From contig JAKVOM010000001.1 of assembly GCA_022482815.1 (NCBI GenBank), positions 1,178,001 to 1,242,000 on the forward strand: DNA of 64,000 nucleotides, in the 5' to 3' direction. Shown piece by piece: positions 8,835-18,733 of the stretch (position 1 is the first letter of the stretch; the number at the start of each line of letters is the position of its first letter). The stretch is from Acidaminococcus sp. GTDB lineage: Bacteria > Bacillota > Negativicutes > Acidaminococcales > Acidaminococcaceae. The notes below the pieces were generated by a model that saw nothing but the letters and a program-made list of their open reading frames with translations, was not told the origin of the DNA and made no database searches. The position numbers and the translations under genes are program-made.

Positions 8835-8847
8835 GGAGGCGAGAGCA

Positions 8848-9969
8848 ATGAAACAACAATTTAATGAACTCCCGCGTCCGACGTTTAAATGGATGAAAGT
8901 CAATCACCAGGAACTGGATGCACAGAAAGACGTCAAGCTCCAATCGACTATGATGCGGGAACGGCACGAAGGCGCTGCCGTGGTCCAATTCTATAACGGA
9001 AACCAGCTTCCGGACCTGGGGGATTTCCCCGGTGCCAATAAGGAGGTGCTGGCACAGGCCGTGAAGGGCGGCAATGTGAACTGCAAAATCACGGTTCCGG
9101 ACGGCAAGAAGGGTGCCGTCTGGCTGGAATATCAGGTCACGGAGGCAGCTCCGAACCTTGTCGGGCAGCTTTATATCGAGACCGGCAAAAACAGTGATCT
9201 CCGCGTCTACACGCTCTTTGAAGGGGATGCACCGCACGGTTCCATCAATATCCTTCATTATGTAGCAGCCGGCGAGAAGTCCAACGTGACCGTGAGCAAG
9301 GTACAGGTCCAGGGTAGCCGCATCCGTCATATCGATCAGCGCCTCGTAAAGGATGGTGCGGGCAGCCATGTAAAATTTGTATCGGCTGAAATCGGCGGTC
9401 ATGAAACCTTGATTTATGTAAAGGCTGACCTCGATCACGATGACTCCGAGTTCAAGAGCCAGTCTATGTATCTGGGCGCCGGTGAGCAGCTTGTCGACTA
9501 TTCCTACTGGGTACCGACAAAGGGCTGCCGGACGAATACGGATATCCTGACGACAGGTGCCCTGATGGATCGTTCCAGGAAGTATTTCCGCGGAACTATC
9601 GACTTCCTGCGCGGCGGCAAGAAAGCCGTTGGCAGTGAATCCGATACGTGTCTGCTCCTCAATAAAGGAGTCCATTCGATTTCCATTCCGCTGCTTCTGT
9701 GCAAGGAAGATGATGTCGAAGGCAACCATGCTTCCAGTTCCGGCCAGGTAGATCCGGATATGCTGTTCTATCTGATGAGCCGCGGCTTCAGCGAAGCGGG
9801 TGCCCGCCTTATCATCGTGGAATCGAATATTCGCCCGGTCATCGACCAGTTAGGGGATGACAAGCTGGAAAACCGGGCATTGCAGGCTGTTCGTGAAAAG
9901 ATGCAGGTCTGCTATCAGGAAGGAGATTGTCATGATCAATGTGCGAAAAGATTTCCCAATATTGACTAA
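8848..9969 (+). CDS. sufD: Fe-S cluster assembly protein SufD
   Basis: 373 residues, the SufB paralogue of the SufBC2D complex. It has the same right-handed beta-helix pattern and the C-terminal motif YLMSRGFSEAGARLII shared with SufB. The start has an excellent AAGGAGGCGAG ribosome site. The 3' end overlaps the next gene, sufS, by 38 bases, which suggests translational coupling; the overlapping tail (CYQEGDCHDQCAKRF) lies beyond the conserved core and is cysteine-rich. Confidence 0.95.
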   Translation: MKQQFNELPRPTFKWMKVNHQELDAQKDVKLQSTMMRERHEGAAVVQFYNGNQLPDLGDFPGANKEVLAQAVKGGNVNCKITVPDGKKGAVWLEYQVTEAAPNLVGQLYIETGKNSDLRVYTLFEGDAPHGSINILHYVAAGEKSNVTVSKVQVQGSRIRHIDQRLVKDGAGSHVKFVSAEIGGHETLIYVKADLDHDDSEFKSQSMYLGAGEQLVDYSYWVPTKGCRTNTDILTTGALMDRSRKYFRGTIDFLRGGKKAVGSESDTCLLLNKGVHSISIPLLLCKEDDVEGNHASSSGQVDPDMLFYLMSRGFSEAGARLIIVESNIRPVIDQLGDDKLENRALQAVREKMQVCYQEGDCHDQCAKRFPNID

Positions 9970-11152
9970 GATGCATAATGGGCATCAGATCGTTTATTTT
10001 GATAATGCCGCTACCACGCAGAAACCGTATCAGGTCATTCACGCTATCGTCGACTTTCTGGAAAACCACAACGGGAATCCGCACCGCGGTGCCCACATTC
10101 TGAGCATCGAAGCCACGGAAGCCTATGACGCGGCCAAAAAAGCCGTGGCCCGTTTTATCAATGCCAAATCTCCCGATGAGATTATCTTTGTCCGCAATAC
10201 GACGGAAGCGCTGAACCTTGTGGCCCGCAGCTACGGTGAAGCAAACCTTCACGCCGGCGACAAGATTGTCATTCCGATTTCCGAACACCATTCCGACCTC
10301 GTGCCCTGGCAGCGCGTGGCCGCAAAGACCGGGGCCAAACTGGTCTATATGTATCTGGACGATACCGGTCATTTTACGGATGAAGACCTGGCAAAGATTG
10401 ACGAACACACGAAAATTGTCGCTTTTGCCGCAGTAAGCAACGTCCTCGGCATGAAGCGCCCGATTGAAAAAATTATTCAAAAGGCCCATTCCGTCGGTGC
10501 CATTGCCGTTCTCGACGGGGCTCAGTCGGCACCGCATATGAAGTCCGATGTGCAAAAGTGGGACTGCGATTTTTACGCCTTCTCCGGTCACAAGATGCTT
10601 GCTTCGGCAGGCACCGGTGTCCTCTACGGCAAGATGGAGCTCCTGAAGTCCATGGAACCCTTCCTTTCTGGCGGCGATATGATAGAATATGTACAGGAAC
10701 AATCGACAACGTTTGCGGAAGTTCCTTATAAATTTGAAGCCGGTACGGAAAACGTAGAAGGCGCCGTGGCGCTGCATGCTGCCATTGACTACCTGGAAGA
10801 TATCGGGTTCGACGCTATCGAAGCTCATGAATACGAACTGACAAAGCGGTGCCTCGAAGGCATGAAGAAGCTGCCGTACATCCATATTCTGGGCAGCACG
10901 GACCCGGAAGAAAAGGTAGGGGTTATTTCCTTTACCATCGACGGCGTCCATCCGCATGACGCGGCGACTATCCTCGACAGCTACGGTATTGCTGTCCGCT
11001 CCGGCCATCACTGTGCGCAGCCGCTGGGACATCATCTGCACGTGGAAGCGTCCAACCGGGCCAGCTTCTATATTTACAACACGGTAGAGGAAGTGGATTA
11101 CTTCCTCAGCATGCTGCCCAAGGTCCGCAAACAAATGGGACTTAATGCATAA
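9932..11152 (+). CDS. sufS: Cysteine desulfurase SufS (group II)
   Basis: 406 residues from the ATG at 9932, which has AAGGAGATTGTC directly upstream and begins with the normal SufS N-terminus (VRKDFPIL). An upstream in-frame ATG at 9857 would add 25 unconserved residues inside sufD. PLP-binding lysine K221 is in FSGHKM, and the catalytic cysteine C361 is in SGHHCAQP. The short loop around the cysteine marks the group II enzyme, which passes persulfide sulfur to SufU. It lies between sufD (38-base overlap) and sufU (12 bases). Confidence 0.96.
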   Translation: MINVRKDFPILTKMHNGHQIVYFDNAATTQKPYQVIHAIVDFLENHNGNPHRGAHILSIEATEAYDAAKKAVARFINAKSPDEIIFVRNTTEALNLVARSYGEANLHAGDKIVIPISEHHSDLVPWQRVAAKTGAKLVYMYLDDTGHFTDEDLAKIDEHTKIVAFAAVSNVLGMKRPIEKIIQKAHSVGAIAVLDGAQSAPHMKSDVQKWDCDFYAFSGHKMLASAGTGVLYGKMELLKSMEPFLSGGDMIEYVQEQSTTFAEVPYKFEAGTENVEGAVALHAAIDYLEDIGFDAIEAHEYELTKRCLEGMKKLPYIHILGSTDPEEKVGVISFTIDGVHPHDAATILDSYGIAVRSGHHCAQPLGHHLHVEASNRASFYIYNTVEEVDYFLSMLPKVRKQMGLNA

Positions 11153-11164
11153 GGGGTGTTTGTA

Positions 11165-11608
11165 ATGAGTATGGACATGGGGTCGTTATATTCTGATATC
11201 ATTCTGGAACACAACCAGAACCTGGAAAACAAGCATGAGCTGGATCACTGCACAGTATCCGAGCACGGTCATAACCCGAGCTGCGGCGATGACCTGACGC
11301 TTCAGGCCGATATCGAAAACGGCATTATCAAGGACGCGGCCTATACAGGTCATGGCTGTGCCATCAGTCAGGCTTCCGCCGATATTATGGTGGACCTGAT
11401 GAAGGGTAAATCAGTGAAGGAAGCGCTGCGCCTGATTGATCTCTTTCTCAGCATGATCAAACGTGAAGTGACGGATGATGATAAGCTGGAAGAACTGGAA
11501 GACGCCATTGCACTGAAAAATATTTCCAATATGCCGGCGCGTGTAAAATGTGCCGTACTGGCATGGCATACGCTGAAAGAAGCTTTGGAAAGAGAAAATA
11601 ATAAATAA
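11165..11608 (+). CDS. sufU: Sulfur-transfer protein SufU
   Basis: 147 residues of the SufU branch of the IscU/NifU fold. It accepts sulfur from SufS rather than serving as the main scaffold. The zinc-site residues are C40 and D42 (SCGDD), C65 (GHGCAIS) and C129 (RVKCAVLAW), and the extra loop between the second and third cysteines that distinguishes SufU from IscU is present. The ATG at 11165 has AAGGGG 8 bases upstream; a GTG at 11156 falls within it. Last gene of the operon, followed by a terminator. Confidence 0.95.
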   Translation: MSMDMGSLYSDIILEHNQNLENKHELDHCTVSEHGHNPSCGDDLTLQADIENGIIKDAAYTGHGCAISQASADIMVDLMKGKSVKEALRLIDLFLSMIKREVTDDDKLEELEDAIALKNISNMPARVKCAVLAWHTLKEALERENNK

Positions 11609-11621
11609 TTAAAGAAAAACT

Positions 11622-11671
11622 GACCCTGTACGGTCTCTGAGGAGTCTCAGGAACGTGCAGGGTCGTTTTTT
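11622..11671 (+). terminator. Intrinsic terminator of the suf operon
   Basis: GACCCTG near 11622 pairs with CAGGGTC near 11658, extended by ACG/CGT, and is followed by GTTTTTT. Confidence 0.85.
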
Positions 11672-11679
11672 ATTAAACG

Positions 11680-12000
11680 CTGGTCGCGGGCCGCAGGTCG
11701 CTGGTCGCCACGGTGGGTGGTCAGTTGGAAAACAGGAATTGGTTCGATAGAAACGCTGTGAAATCCACGCCAACACCCCAATCGGGGTAGTAGAGTAGAG
11801 ACCCTCTTCGACGTCGCTTCGCGACATTGAAGAGGGGGAACCGCAGGAAGGCCCGATGGTATCGGACCTTCCTGAAAGCGGTGGGTGATGGACATTTCTG
11901 CCGAAGGCTATTAATCGCAATGTATCTCAAGAATCCGCCAAATTATCTGCCCGCACTACAGTACTAACCACTATTCACTACCCACTACCCCCGTCCTGCG
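11680..12000 (+). repeat. Mosaic dispersed intergenic repeat, copy 2
   Basis: No gene is supported here. In the same order as copy 1 the stretch carries a GGTCGC-heptamer module (11685-11712), the block with TTCGATAGAAACGCTGT, the palindromic CCTCTTCGACGTCGC module (about 11800-11890) and the AAGAATCCGCCAA / CTACAGTACTAACCACTA module (11925-11990). Small changes in the palindromic arms partly preserve pairing. Confidence 0.8.
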
Positions 12001-12041
12001 CGAAGCGCACCGGCTCTTTTCCTACCTTTTTGCAAAATATC

Positions 12042-12071
12042 TATACAAAAATTTACAGTTTGTAGTATAAT
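12042..12071 (+). promoter_or_regulatory. Candidate pnp promoter
   Basis: TATACA (12042-12047), an 18-base spacer and TATAAT (12066-12071), 44 bases before the pnp start. Confidence 0.6.
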
Positions 12072-12115
12072 TGTTTCGTACTTTTACCGAACGACATATA
12101 AGGAGGATGCAGAGG

Positions 12116-14191
12116 ATGCATACATACAGCACAGAGTTGGGGGGAAGAACCCTCACCATTGAAACCGGTAAGATTGCTAAGCAGGCCAATGGCGCAGTCC
12201 TGGTCCGCTATGGCGAAACGGCTGTCATTGTGGCCGTAACCGGTACAGATACGCCTCGGGAAGGCGTGGACTTTTTCCCATTGACGGTTGATTTTGAAGA
12301 GAAGATGTACGCCTGCGGCAAGATCCCTGGAGGGTTCCTGCGCAGAGAAGGACGTCCGGCCGAAACGGCTATTCTGACGTCCCGCCTGATTGACCGGCCG
12401 ATTCGTCCGATGTTCCCGGAAGGGTACCACAACGATGTGCAGATCGTAGCAACGGCAGTTTCCGTAGACCCGGATAACGCTCCGGATATTCCTGCTATGA
12501 TTGGTGCTTCCTGCGCCCTGTCCATTTCCGATATTCCTTTTGAAGGTCCGATTGCCGGTGTCCGCGTCGGTCTTGTCGATGGCAAGTTTGTCATCAACCC
12601 GACGGTGGCCCAGGCTGAAGTGAGTGAACTGAACCTTGCCGTGGCCGGCACGAAGGATGCTATCCTGATGATTGAAGCCGGTGCCAAGGAAGTGCCTGAA
12701 AGCACGATGCTGGATGCCATTTTCTTCGGTCATGAAGAAATCAAGAAGCTCGTCGCTTTCCAGGAAAAGATTCAGGCAGAAGTCGGCAAACCCAAGATGG
12801 AATTTACCGTTTATACGCCGCCGGAAGATCTGGCCAAAGAAATCGACGATTACGGCGAACCGAAGATTCATGACGCCCTGATGGATCCTGACAAGCTCCA
12901 CCGCGATAAGATGGTGGAAGAAGCCAAGGAAGAAATCATGGCTCACTTCGTGGAACTGTATCCGGATAATGAAGTAGATATTGCCCATGTGGTACAAAAG
13001 CTCGTGAAGAGAGTCTTCCGCCACATTATTACCGTAGATAAGATCCGTCCTGATGGCCGTGCCCTCGACGAAATCCGTCCGATCAGCTGTGAAGTAGGGC
13101 TTCTGGCCCGTCCGCACGGCAGTGCCCTCTTTACGAGAGGTCAGACTCAGGTACTGAACTGCCTGGCTCTTGCTCCGCTGCGTGAAGCTCAGACGCTCGA
13201 AACGCTGTCCGGTGATGTGACGAAGCGCTACATCCACCATTACAATTTCCCGCCTTACAGCGTCGGTGAAACCAAGCCGCTGCGCAGCCCGGGCCGTCGT
13301 GAAATCGGTCATGGTGCCCTGGCTGAAAGAGCACTGCTGCCGGTTATCCCGTCCGTAGAAGAATTCCCGTATACGATCCGCCTCGTTTCCGAAGTGCTGG
13401 AATCCAACGGCTCTTCTTCCATGGCTTCTACCTGCGCCAGCACGCTGTCCCTCATGGACGCCGGTGTACCTATCAAGGCTCCGGTTTCCGGCGTGGCTAT
13501 GGGTCTTGTTAAGGAAGGGGACGATTTCACCATCCTTACCGATATCCAGGGCCTGGAAGATGCTAACGGCGATATGGACTTTAAGGTTGCCGGTACGGCT
13601 AAAGGCATTACGGCAATGCAGATGGATATCAAGATTGACGGTATCAACCGTGCAATCTTCGAGCAGGCATTGGAACAAGCCAAGAGGGGCCGTGCCTACA
13701 TCCTCGGCAAGATGCTGGAATGCATCCCTGAACCGCGTAAGGAACTGAAGAAATACGCTCCGAAGATTACGACCCTTAAGGTCAATGTCGATAAAATTAA
13801 AGATATCATTGGACCTGGCGGCAAGATTATCAAGAAAATCACCGAAGAATCCGGTGCCAAGATCGATATCGAAGAAGACGGTACGGTTTATGTGGCTGCT
13901 GACAGTGCATCCGCCGATAAGGCTATTGCAGCCATCAACGCAATTACGGCAGAACCGGAAGTCGGTAAGATCTATACCGGTAAGGTTACCCGGATTATGA
14001 ACTTCGGGGCTTTTGTAGAATTCATGCCCGGTCACGAAGGACTGGTTCATATCTCCCAGCTGGCACCGCAGCGTGTAGAAAAGGTGGAAGATGTAGTGAG
14101 CGTGGGCGATGAGATTGTGGTTAAATTGGTCGAAATCGACTCTAAGGGCCGCATGAATCTTTCCCGTAAAGCTGCACTGCAGGCCAGATAA
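12116..14191 (+). CDS. pnp: Polyribonucleotide nucleotidyltransferase (PNPase)
   Basis: 691 residues. PNPase degrades RNA 3' to 5' by phosphorolysis as a trimer in the degradosome or alone. Two RNase PH domains (about 1-220 and 300-540) flank a helical linker; the KH domain begins near residue 560 with [15 protein letters not shown] and the S1 domain near 618 ([15 protein letters not shown]). The ATG at 12116 has AAGGAGG 9 bases upstream; the ATG at 12107 directly abuts that site and the earlier one at 12071 precedes the conserved N-terminus. No rpsO precedes it, unlike the common rpsO-pnp arrangement; a dispersed repeat fills that place. Confidence 0.97.
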   Translation: MHTYSTELGGRTLTIETGKIAKQANGAVLVRYGETAVIVAVTGTDTPREGVDFFPLTVDFEEKMYACGKIPGGFLRREGRPAETAILTSRLIDRPIRPMFPEGYHNDVQIVATAVSVDPDNAPDIPAMIGASCALSISDIPFEGPIAGVRVGLVDGKFVINPTVAQAEVSELNLAVAGTKDAILMIEAGAKEVPESTMLDAIFFGHEEIKKLVAFQEKIQAEVGKPKMEFTVYTPPEDLAKEIDDYGEPKIHDALMDPDKLHRDKMVEEAKEEIMAHFVELYPDNEVDIAHVVQKLVKRVFRHIITVDKIRPDGRALDEIRPISCEVGLLARPHGSALFTRGQTQVLNCLALAPLREAQTLETLSGDVTKRYIHHYNFPPYSVGETKPLRSPGRREIGHGALAERALLPVIPSVEEFPYTIRLVSEVLESNGSSSMASTCASTLSLMDAGVPIKAPVSGVAMGLVKEGDDFTILTDIQGLEDANGDMDFKVAGTAKGITAMQMDIKIDGINRAIFEQALEQAKRGRAYILGKMLECIPEPRKELKKYAPKITTLKVNVDKIKDIIGPGGKIIKKITEESGAKIDIEEDGTVYVAADSASADKAIAAINAITAEPEVGKIYTGKVTRIMNFGAFVEFMPGHEGLVHISQLAPQRVEKVEDVVSVGDEIVVKLVEIDSKGRMNLSRKAALQAR

Positions 14192-14200
14192 AATTGAGTA

Positions 14201-14250
14201 AAAATCAGGGTGTGTTCTGAGAAATGTCACGAACATGCCCTGATTTTTTT
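14201..14250 (+). terminator. Intrinsic terminator after pnp
   Basis: AAAATCAGGG-TGTGTTC pairs with GAACATG-CCCTGATTTT, followed by T residues. Confidence 0.88.
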
Positions 14251-14300
14251 AGATTTTCCTGTTACAATGAGAAGGAGTTTAGCAAAAGGAGTGTTTTCCC

Positions 14301-14786
14301 ATGGGATGGTTCAGCCGCAAAAAAGAAATCACATTAGTTACCCCTGTTTCTGGAAAAGTCGTTTCGCTTTCAGAGGTTCCCGATGCGACGTTTGCTCAGC
14401 TTACCATGGGGGACGGGCTTGCGGTACAGCCTGCAGACAATAAGATTGTGGCTCCCTGTGATGCTGCGGTGACTTATATCGCCGATACGGGCCATGCCAT
14501 AGCGCTGACCTCAAAGGACGGAATCGAAATCCTGATTCATATTGGTATCGATACGGTGAAGCTAAAGGGTGAAGGATTTGCGGCGAGTGTCACAAACGGC
14601 AGTCAGGTTAAGACAGGCGATACACTGGTAACCTTTGATCGTGAAGGCATTGAAGCTAAAGGATATAATCTGGTGACACCTGTCATAATTTCAGGCGGCG
14701 GCACCATTAAGGTAAAAAAGGTACAGTCCGGTGCGGATGTATCGGCCGGATGCGATGCACTTCTGACAGTCTCGCCGGGTAAGTAA
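14301..14786 (+). CDS. PTS glucose-type EIIA domain protein
   Basis: 161 residues, a stand-alone EIIA(Glc)/Crr-type phosphocarrier. The phosphorylated histidine is H80 in ILIHIGIDTV, with its partner H65 in TGHA; the early strand PVSGKVVSL and the C-terminal PVIISGG match the family. It would receive phosphate from HPr and pass it to an EIIBC sugar permease, or act as a regulator. No EIIBC, ptsH or ptsI lies in the window, so its partner is unknown. AAAGGAG lies 10 bases before the ATG. The next gene follows after 15 bases. Confidence 0.9.
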   Translation: MGWFSRKKEITLVTPVSGKVVSLSEVPDATFAQLTMGDGLAVQPADNKIVAPCDAAVTYIADTGHAIALTSKDGIEILIHIGIDTVKLKGEGFAASVTNGSQVKTGDTLVTFDREGIEAKGYNLVTPVIISGGGTIKVKKVQSGADVSAGCDALLTVSPGK

Positions 14787-14801
14787 GGAGAAGAAGCAGG
14801 T

Positions 14802-15239
14802 ATGGAAATTAACGGCAGCGGCGGCAGCCTCGTAGAAAAAGAATATAATTTGCCACTGGAAGTACTCTGGAAGCTGGGACTTGAAGTCCTGGAAGACATG
14901 CATGTCGAAGTGTCGAGCCGGGATGACGGGGAGCATTTGCTGAATGGAACGCTGGTTTCGGAAGAAAAATCTTTTCTTTTCGGCCATCCCAAAATCAAAG
15001 AAGTTGCCTTTGCCGTGCAGCCCCTTACGGAAGGCTGTCAGGTGATTATCGATATTCATAAGAAACGCCTGGAAGTCTACAGCTTCCGCGTGCAGAATAA
15101 AGAAACAGAACGCTTTATGAAGCTTTTTGATGCCAAAATTGCTGCTTACCGGGCACACCGGATTTGTCCTTCCTGCGGGAGGACGATTCAGGCCGATGCG
15201 GCTTTTTGTCCGTACTGCGGCGCGGCCGTCAAAAAGTAA
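14802..15239 (+). CDS. Zinc-ribbon protein of unknown function
   Basis: 145 residues. The first 115 form an alpha/beta region that I do not recognise; it resembles a small START- or DUF3568-like domain only loosely. The C-terminus is a clear zinc ribbon with C122/C125 (CPSCG) and C136/C139 (CPYCG). It has no signal peptide or membrane segment. It follows the EIIA gene by 15 bases with an AAGGAGAAG ribosome site, so the two are probably co-transcribed, but no functional link is evident. Confidence 0.75.
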   Translation: MEINGSGGSLVEKEYNLPLEVLWKLGLEVLEDMHVEVSSRDDGEHLLNGTLVSEEKSFLFGHPKIKEVAFAVQPLTEGCQVIIDIHKKRLEVYSFRVQNKETERFMKLFDAKIAAYRAHRICPSCGRTIQADAAFCPYCGAAVKK

Positions 15240-15271
15240 GAAAGCTTTTTTGCATGAAGTTTTGAAGCAAT

Positions 15272-15311
15272 AAAAAAGGACCAAACACCTTGCGGTATTT
15301 GATCCTTTTAA
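15272..15311 (-). terminator. Bidirectional terminator between the zinc-ribbon gene and rpmB
   Basis: AAAAGGACCAAA pairs with TTTGATCCTTTT across a short loop. Read on the reverse strand it ends in a T run downstream of rpmB; read forward it can stop the preceding genes. Confidence 0.8.
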
Positions 15312-15327
15312 ATAGTAAGCTTATAGC

Positions 15328-15519
15328 TTAGATGGCGCGGGTCACCTTGCCGGAACGTAAGCAGCGAGTGCAAACGTTGAGGTTCTTTACTTCGCCGTTT
15401 ACAACTGCCTTTACCTTCTGAACGTTAGGTTTCCAAGAACGTTTTACATGTCTATTGGAACGGCTGACGTTGTTGCCGGACAGCTCACCTTTTTTGCAGA
15501 TATCACAGATGCATGCCAT
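15328..15519 (-). CDS. rpmB: 50S ribosomal protein L28
   Basis: 63 residues, the full length for L28. It is the cysteine-containing form, with C5/C8 (CDIC) and C50/C53 (CTRC) able to bind zinc. The conserved centre with SRSNRHVKRSWKPN is present. On the reverse strand the start has AAGGAGGTGGGACC upstream and a promoter at 15570-15599. It is monocistronic and transcribed against its neighbours. Confidence 0.97.
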   Translation of the reverse strand: MACICDICKKGELSGNNVSRSNRHVKRSWKPNVQKVKAVVNGEVKNLNVCTRCLRSGKVTRAI

Positions 15520-15569
15520 GGTCCCACCTCCTTCAAGTTATAGGCAATGCTTTTAAACTCAATGTAAGT

Positions 15570-15599
15570 ATTCTAACACAAATGAGTAACAAGTTGCAA
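15570..15599 (-). promoter_or_regulatory. rpmB promoter
   Basis: On the reverse strand TTGCAA (15594-15599), an 18-base spacer and TAGAAT (15570-15575), about 50 bases before the rpmB start. Confidence 0.7.
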
Positions 15600-15845
15600 G
15601 TAAAAAATAGGAAGAGGGAGTAGAGGCTGGCAGGGGGTAGTAGCGAGGGTGGTTAGTACTGTAGAGCCCCAATTAGAGAATTGGTTTGGATTTAACAGGC
15701 GTTCTATCTGACCAATCCCTGTTATCCTACTGAATACCCACCGCAAAGCGGTCTCCCCTCTTATTTTCCAAAACCAGGAAAACAAGAGGGCAGGAGCTTC
15801 TATTTTTCTTTCGGTGGTGGACAGCGACCCGCGGCCGGCGTCTTT
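15600..15845 (-). repeat. Mosaic dispersed intergenic repeat, copy 3 (reverse orientation)
   Basis: No gene. The stretch GGTTAGTACTGTAG near 15650 is the reverse complement of the CTACAGTACTAACC module seen at 11955, and AGCGACCCGCGGCCGGCG near 15827 is the reverse of the GGTCGC module. The part between is a diverged relative of copies 1 and 2, including GTTCTATCTGACCAATCCC. Confidence 0.65.
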
Positions 15846-15871
15846 TAATATATTTGTCAGGAGATGAAGCT

Positions 15872-17938
15872 ATGTGGTGGAAGGAACCGGTGACTTCATT
15901 AAAAGGAATCGGACCTAAGAAAGCACAGGAATTTAAAAGTTTAAATATCGAAACAGTCGGAGATGTACTTAATCATTACCCTCGTGAAGGCTGCTATCTT
16001 GATTATTCCAGAATCAAACCGATTGCATCACTTTCCCTCGATGGAAGCATGCAGCTCTTCAAGGGCAAGGTAGTTCGTGTGACGCAGCGGCGGAGCGCTC
16101 ATGGAGCCGCTTATGCGACGCTCGTCGTCGGTGATGAGACGGCTTTTGCAGAGATTTTTCTCTTCGGAGCGCAGCGTTACGCGGCCCGTTACTATAAGAA
16201 CGGCGATGAAATCATGGTTATCGGCAGGGTGGCACCGGGCCGGACGGCGAAGTCCGTAACAGGTGTTGTGATTACCCGGCTGAATGGAGACAAAGAGGCC
16301 CAGGCACCTGGCATTCTGCCGACATATGCGCTCGGCGGCGGTCTTTCCCAGAAGGATATGCGCAATGCCGTGCGGCAGGCTTTGAAACTGGCTTCCGAGG
16401 AGCTGCCCGAGTGTCTGCCGGAGTGGATCATCCGTCAGAAGCAGTTCCCGGGACGCTACGAGGCGCTGAAGAATATTCACTTTCCCGAAAGTTTTGAGAA
16501 AATGGAAGCAGCGCGGCGGCGTTTTATTTTTGAAGAATTGTATTTTATCCAGTGCGGCCTGTTGTATCACAGGGCGCAAATCAAGCAGGACAACCGGGGC
16601 ATTAAGATGGCGCACAGCGGGGCTATGGTCGCTGCCGTCAAAAAGCAGCTTGGCTTTACCCTGACGCCGAGCCAGCAGAAAGCCTGGCAGGAAATCGAGG
16701 ACGATATGGAAAGTCCCGAGCCTATGAACCGCCTGCTGCAGGGCGATGTTGGTTCCGGCAAGACAGCCATTGCCATGCTGGCCCTTGCCAAGACCGCGGA
16801 AAACGGTTACCAGGGATGCATGATGGCACCGACGGAAATCCTGGCTGAGCAGCATTATCAGGAAATGCAGAAAGTACTGGAACCGGCCGGCATCCACGTG
16901 GCGCTCCTTACGGGAAGTCTTACCCAGCCGCAGCGGCGGGACGTACTGGAAGGCCTCGCGGACGGGACGGTACAGGCCGTCGTAGGGACGTATGCCCTTA
17001 TTCAGGACAAGGTCGTTTTTCATTCGCTGGCGCTTGCCATTACGGATGAGCAGCACCGTTTCGGTGTGGAGCAGAGGGCAGCGCTTTCGGCTAAATCCCA
17101 GTATGCTCCACACGTTCTTGTTATGACGGCAACGCCGATTCCCCGGACTCTGGCTCTTACGGTGTACGGCGACCTTGACGTATCGCTGATGAAGGGGCTG
17201 CCGCCGGGACGTAAACCAATCCAAACGCTTTGTTATACTGATGATAAGCGGCCTGCCGTTTATAAAGGTCTGATTCATCAAGTACAGCAGGGTCACCAGG
17301 CCTACGTGGTAGCGCCGCTCATCGAGGAATCGGGCATGGTCGATGCCAAGGCGGCAACCGACCTTTATGATGAACTCACCCGGACCTACCTCAAGGGCAT
17401 TCCCTGCGGCCTCCTCCACGGACGGCTCAAAACAGAGGAAAAGGACCAGGTTATGGCTGATTTTGTCAGCGGCAAGACGAAGGTCCTCATAGCGACAACA
17501 GTCATCGAAGTCGGTGTGAACGTACCGAATGCCACGCTGATGATTATTGAAGGGGCAGACCGCTTCGGCCTTGCCCAGATGCACCAGCTCAGAGGCCGTG
17601 TCGGACGCGGCAGCAGTCAGTCCTACTGCGTACTGCTCACAGGTTCCTCTAATCCGCAGACGCTGGAACGGCTGCAGATCATGAGAACGTGCAGCGACGG
17701 CTTTGTGCTTGCTGAGAAAGATATGGAACTGCGCGGTGCCGGACAGCTTTTCGGCCTGCGTCAGCATGGCCTGCCGGATCTCTATATCGCCAATATCCTG
17801 CGGGATACGGATACGCTTGTCGAAGCCCGCTGGTTTGCGAAAAAGACTATGGAAAATCCTCAGGAAGCGCGCTTCATTGAGGATGGTGTAGCGACCACGC
17901 AGTTCGATGGCCGCTTTGAACGCATTTTTAATTCCTGA
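15872..17938 (+). CDS. recG: ATP-dependent DNA helicase RecG
   Basis: 688 residues. RecG regresses stalled forks and processes branched recombination intermediates. The N-terminal wedge/OB domain spans about 1-150 (KGKVVRV). Walker A is GDVGSGKT (291-298), motif II DEQH (392-395), then ATPIPRTLAL and, in the second helicase half, EVGVNVPNATLMII, the RGRVGRG motif and the C-terminal TRG region. The ATG at 15872 has CAGGAGATGAAGCT upstream; a TTG at 15854 lacks a site. The membrane-protein gene follows after 18 bases. Confidence 0.97.
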   Translation: MWWKEPVTSLKGIGPKKAQEFKSLNIETVGDVLNHYPREGCYLDYSRIKPIASLSLDGSMQLFKGKVVRVTQRRSAHGAAYATLVVGDETAFAEIFLFGAQRYAARYYKNGDEIMVIGRVAPGRTAKSVTGVVITRLNGDKEAQAPGILPTYALGGGLSQKDMRNAVRQALKLASEELPECLPEWIIRQKQFPGRYEALKNIHFPESFEKMEAARRRFIFEELYFIQCGLLYHRAQIKQDNRGIKMAHSGAMVAAVKKQLGFTLTPSQQKAWQEIEDDMESPEPMNRLLQGDVGSGKTAIAMLALAKTAENGYQGCMMAPTEILAEQHYQEMQKVLEPAGIHVALLTGSLTQPQRRDVLEGLADGTVQAVVGTYALIQDKVVFHSLALAITDEQHRFGVEQRAALSAKSQYAPHVLVMTATPIPRTLALTVYGDLDVSLMKGLPPGRKPIQTLCYTDDKRPAVYKGLIHQVQQGHQAYVVAPLIEESGMVDAKAATDLYDELTRTYLKGIPCGLLHGRLKTEEKDQVMADFVSGKTKVLIATTVIEVGVNVPNATLMIIEGADRFGLAQMHQLRGRVGRGSSQSYCVLLTGSSNPQTLERLQIMRTCSDGFVLAEKDMELRGAGQLFGLRQHGLPDLYIANILRDTDTLVEARWFAKKTMENPQEARFIEDGVATTQFDGRFERIFNS

Positions 17939-17956
17939 AAAAGGATGGATGATATC

Positions 17957-18688
17957 ATGAACCGAACGAAAGTCAACTGGACAGGCAAGCACTTCAAACT
18001 CCTTGCCTTCCTGCTCCTTGTGGGGCTGCTGCTTTGCGTCCATTACTGTGCTCCCGACTTGTCGCGGACGTTGTTCCGTCTGGCTAAGGGAGGAAGTATG
18101 GAAGAGACTACGGCTTATCTGCGCAGTTTCGGCCCCTGGGCTATTTTGGTCAGCTTTCTTCTGGATGTACTCATCAATGCGCTGGGATTCCTGCCGTCCA
18201 TTTTTCTGTCGACGGCTAACGGCGTAATTTTCGGTTTGCCCATTGGCATTACTGTGTCATGGCTCGCCGAGACGGTGGGAGTCGTTTTAAATTTCCTTGT
18301 GCTGCGCTTTTTCCTGCGGGATGAAGCCGAAAAAATTATTGCCAAGAGCCATAGTTTGAAACGTCTCGATGAAATGAGCAGCGAAAAAGGCCTGACGGCC
18401 ATGGCGCTTGCAAGAACGCTTCCATATTTCCCGTCAGGAATTCTGACGGCTCTCGGTGCCGTGAGCCGCATGAGCGTCAGGGATTATATCATTGCCAACC
18501 TTCTCGGCAAATTCCCATCAACAGCTCTCGAAGTCGTGGTCGGTCATGATGTGGTCAACTTTCACAACCATATGCACCGACTGGCCATCCTCATGACCGC
18601 CGTAATCATCGTTTATGGAACCATGCTCTATGTTCGGCATAAGAAGGATAAAAAGGACAAAGAGAAGAAGGAGCAGGGGCATTCGTAA
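17957..18688 (+). CDS. TVP38/TMEM64 (DedA-like VTT domain) membrane protein
   Basis: About 243 residues with an N-terminal membrane segment (LLAFLLLVGLLLCV), a VTT/SNARE-associated core with further hydrophobic stretches, and a highly charged Lys/Glu C-terminal tail. The family motif region LARTLPYFPSGILTALGAVSRM is recognisable. Relatives are lipid scramblase-like inner-membrane proteins, but the substrate here is not known. The ATG at 17957 is preferred over 17945, which directly abuts the AAGG site. It lies 18 bases after recG. Confidence 0.82.
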   Translation: MNRTKVNWTGKHFKLLAFLLLVGLLLCVHYCAPDLSRTLFRLAKGGSMEETTAYLRSFGPWAILVSFLLDVLINALGFLPSIFLSTANGVIFGLPIGITVSWLAETVGVVLNFLVLRFFLRDEAEKIIAKSHSLKRLDEMSSEKGLTAMALARTLPYFPSGILTALGAVSRMSVRDYIIANLLGKFPSTALEVVVGHDVVNFHNHMHRLAILMTAVIIVYGTMLYVRHKKDKKDKEKKEQGHS

Positions 18689-18733
18689 ACATTTCAGGCT
18701 CCTTTTTTCCTGATGATTTCAGCATGAGTAAAT

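Noticed and set aside
12053-14236. 727-codon reverse-strand open frame across pnp
   Set aside because: It is the mirror of the pnp coding sequence; pnp has full domains and a ribosome site, while this frame has none.
16028-18043. 671-codon reverse-strand frame across recG
   Set aside because: No recognisable protein, and recG is certain.
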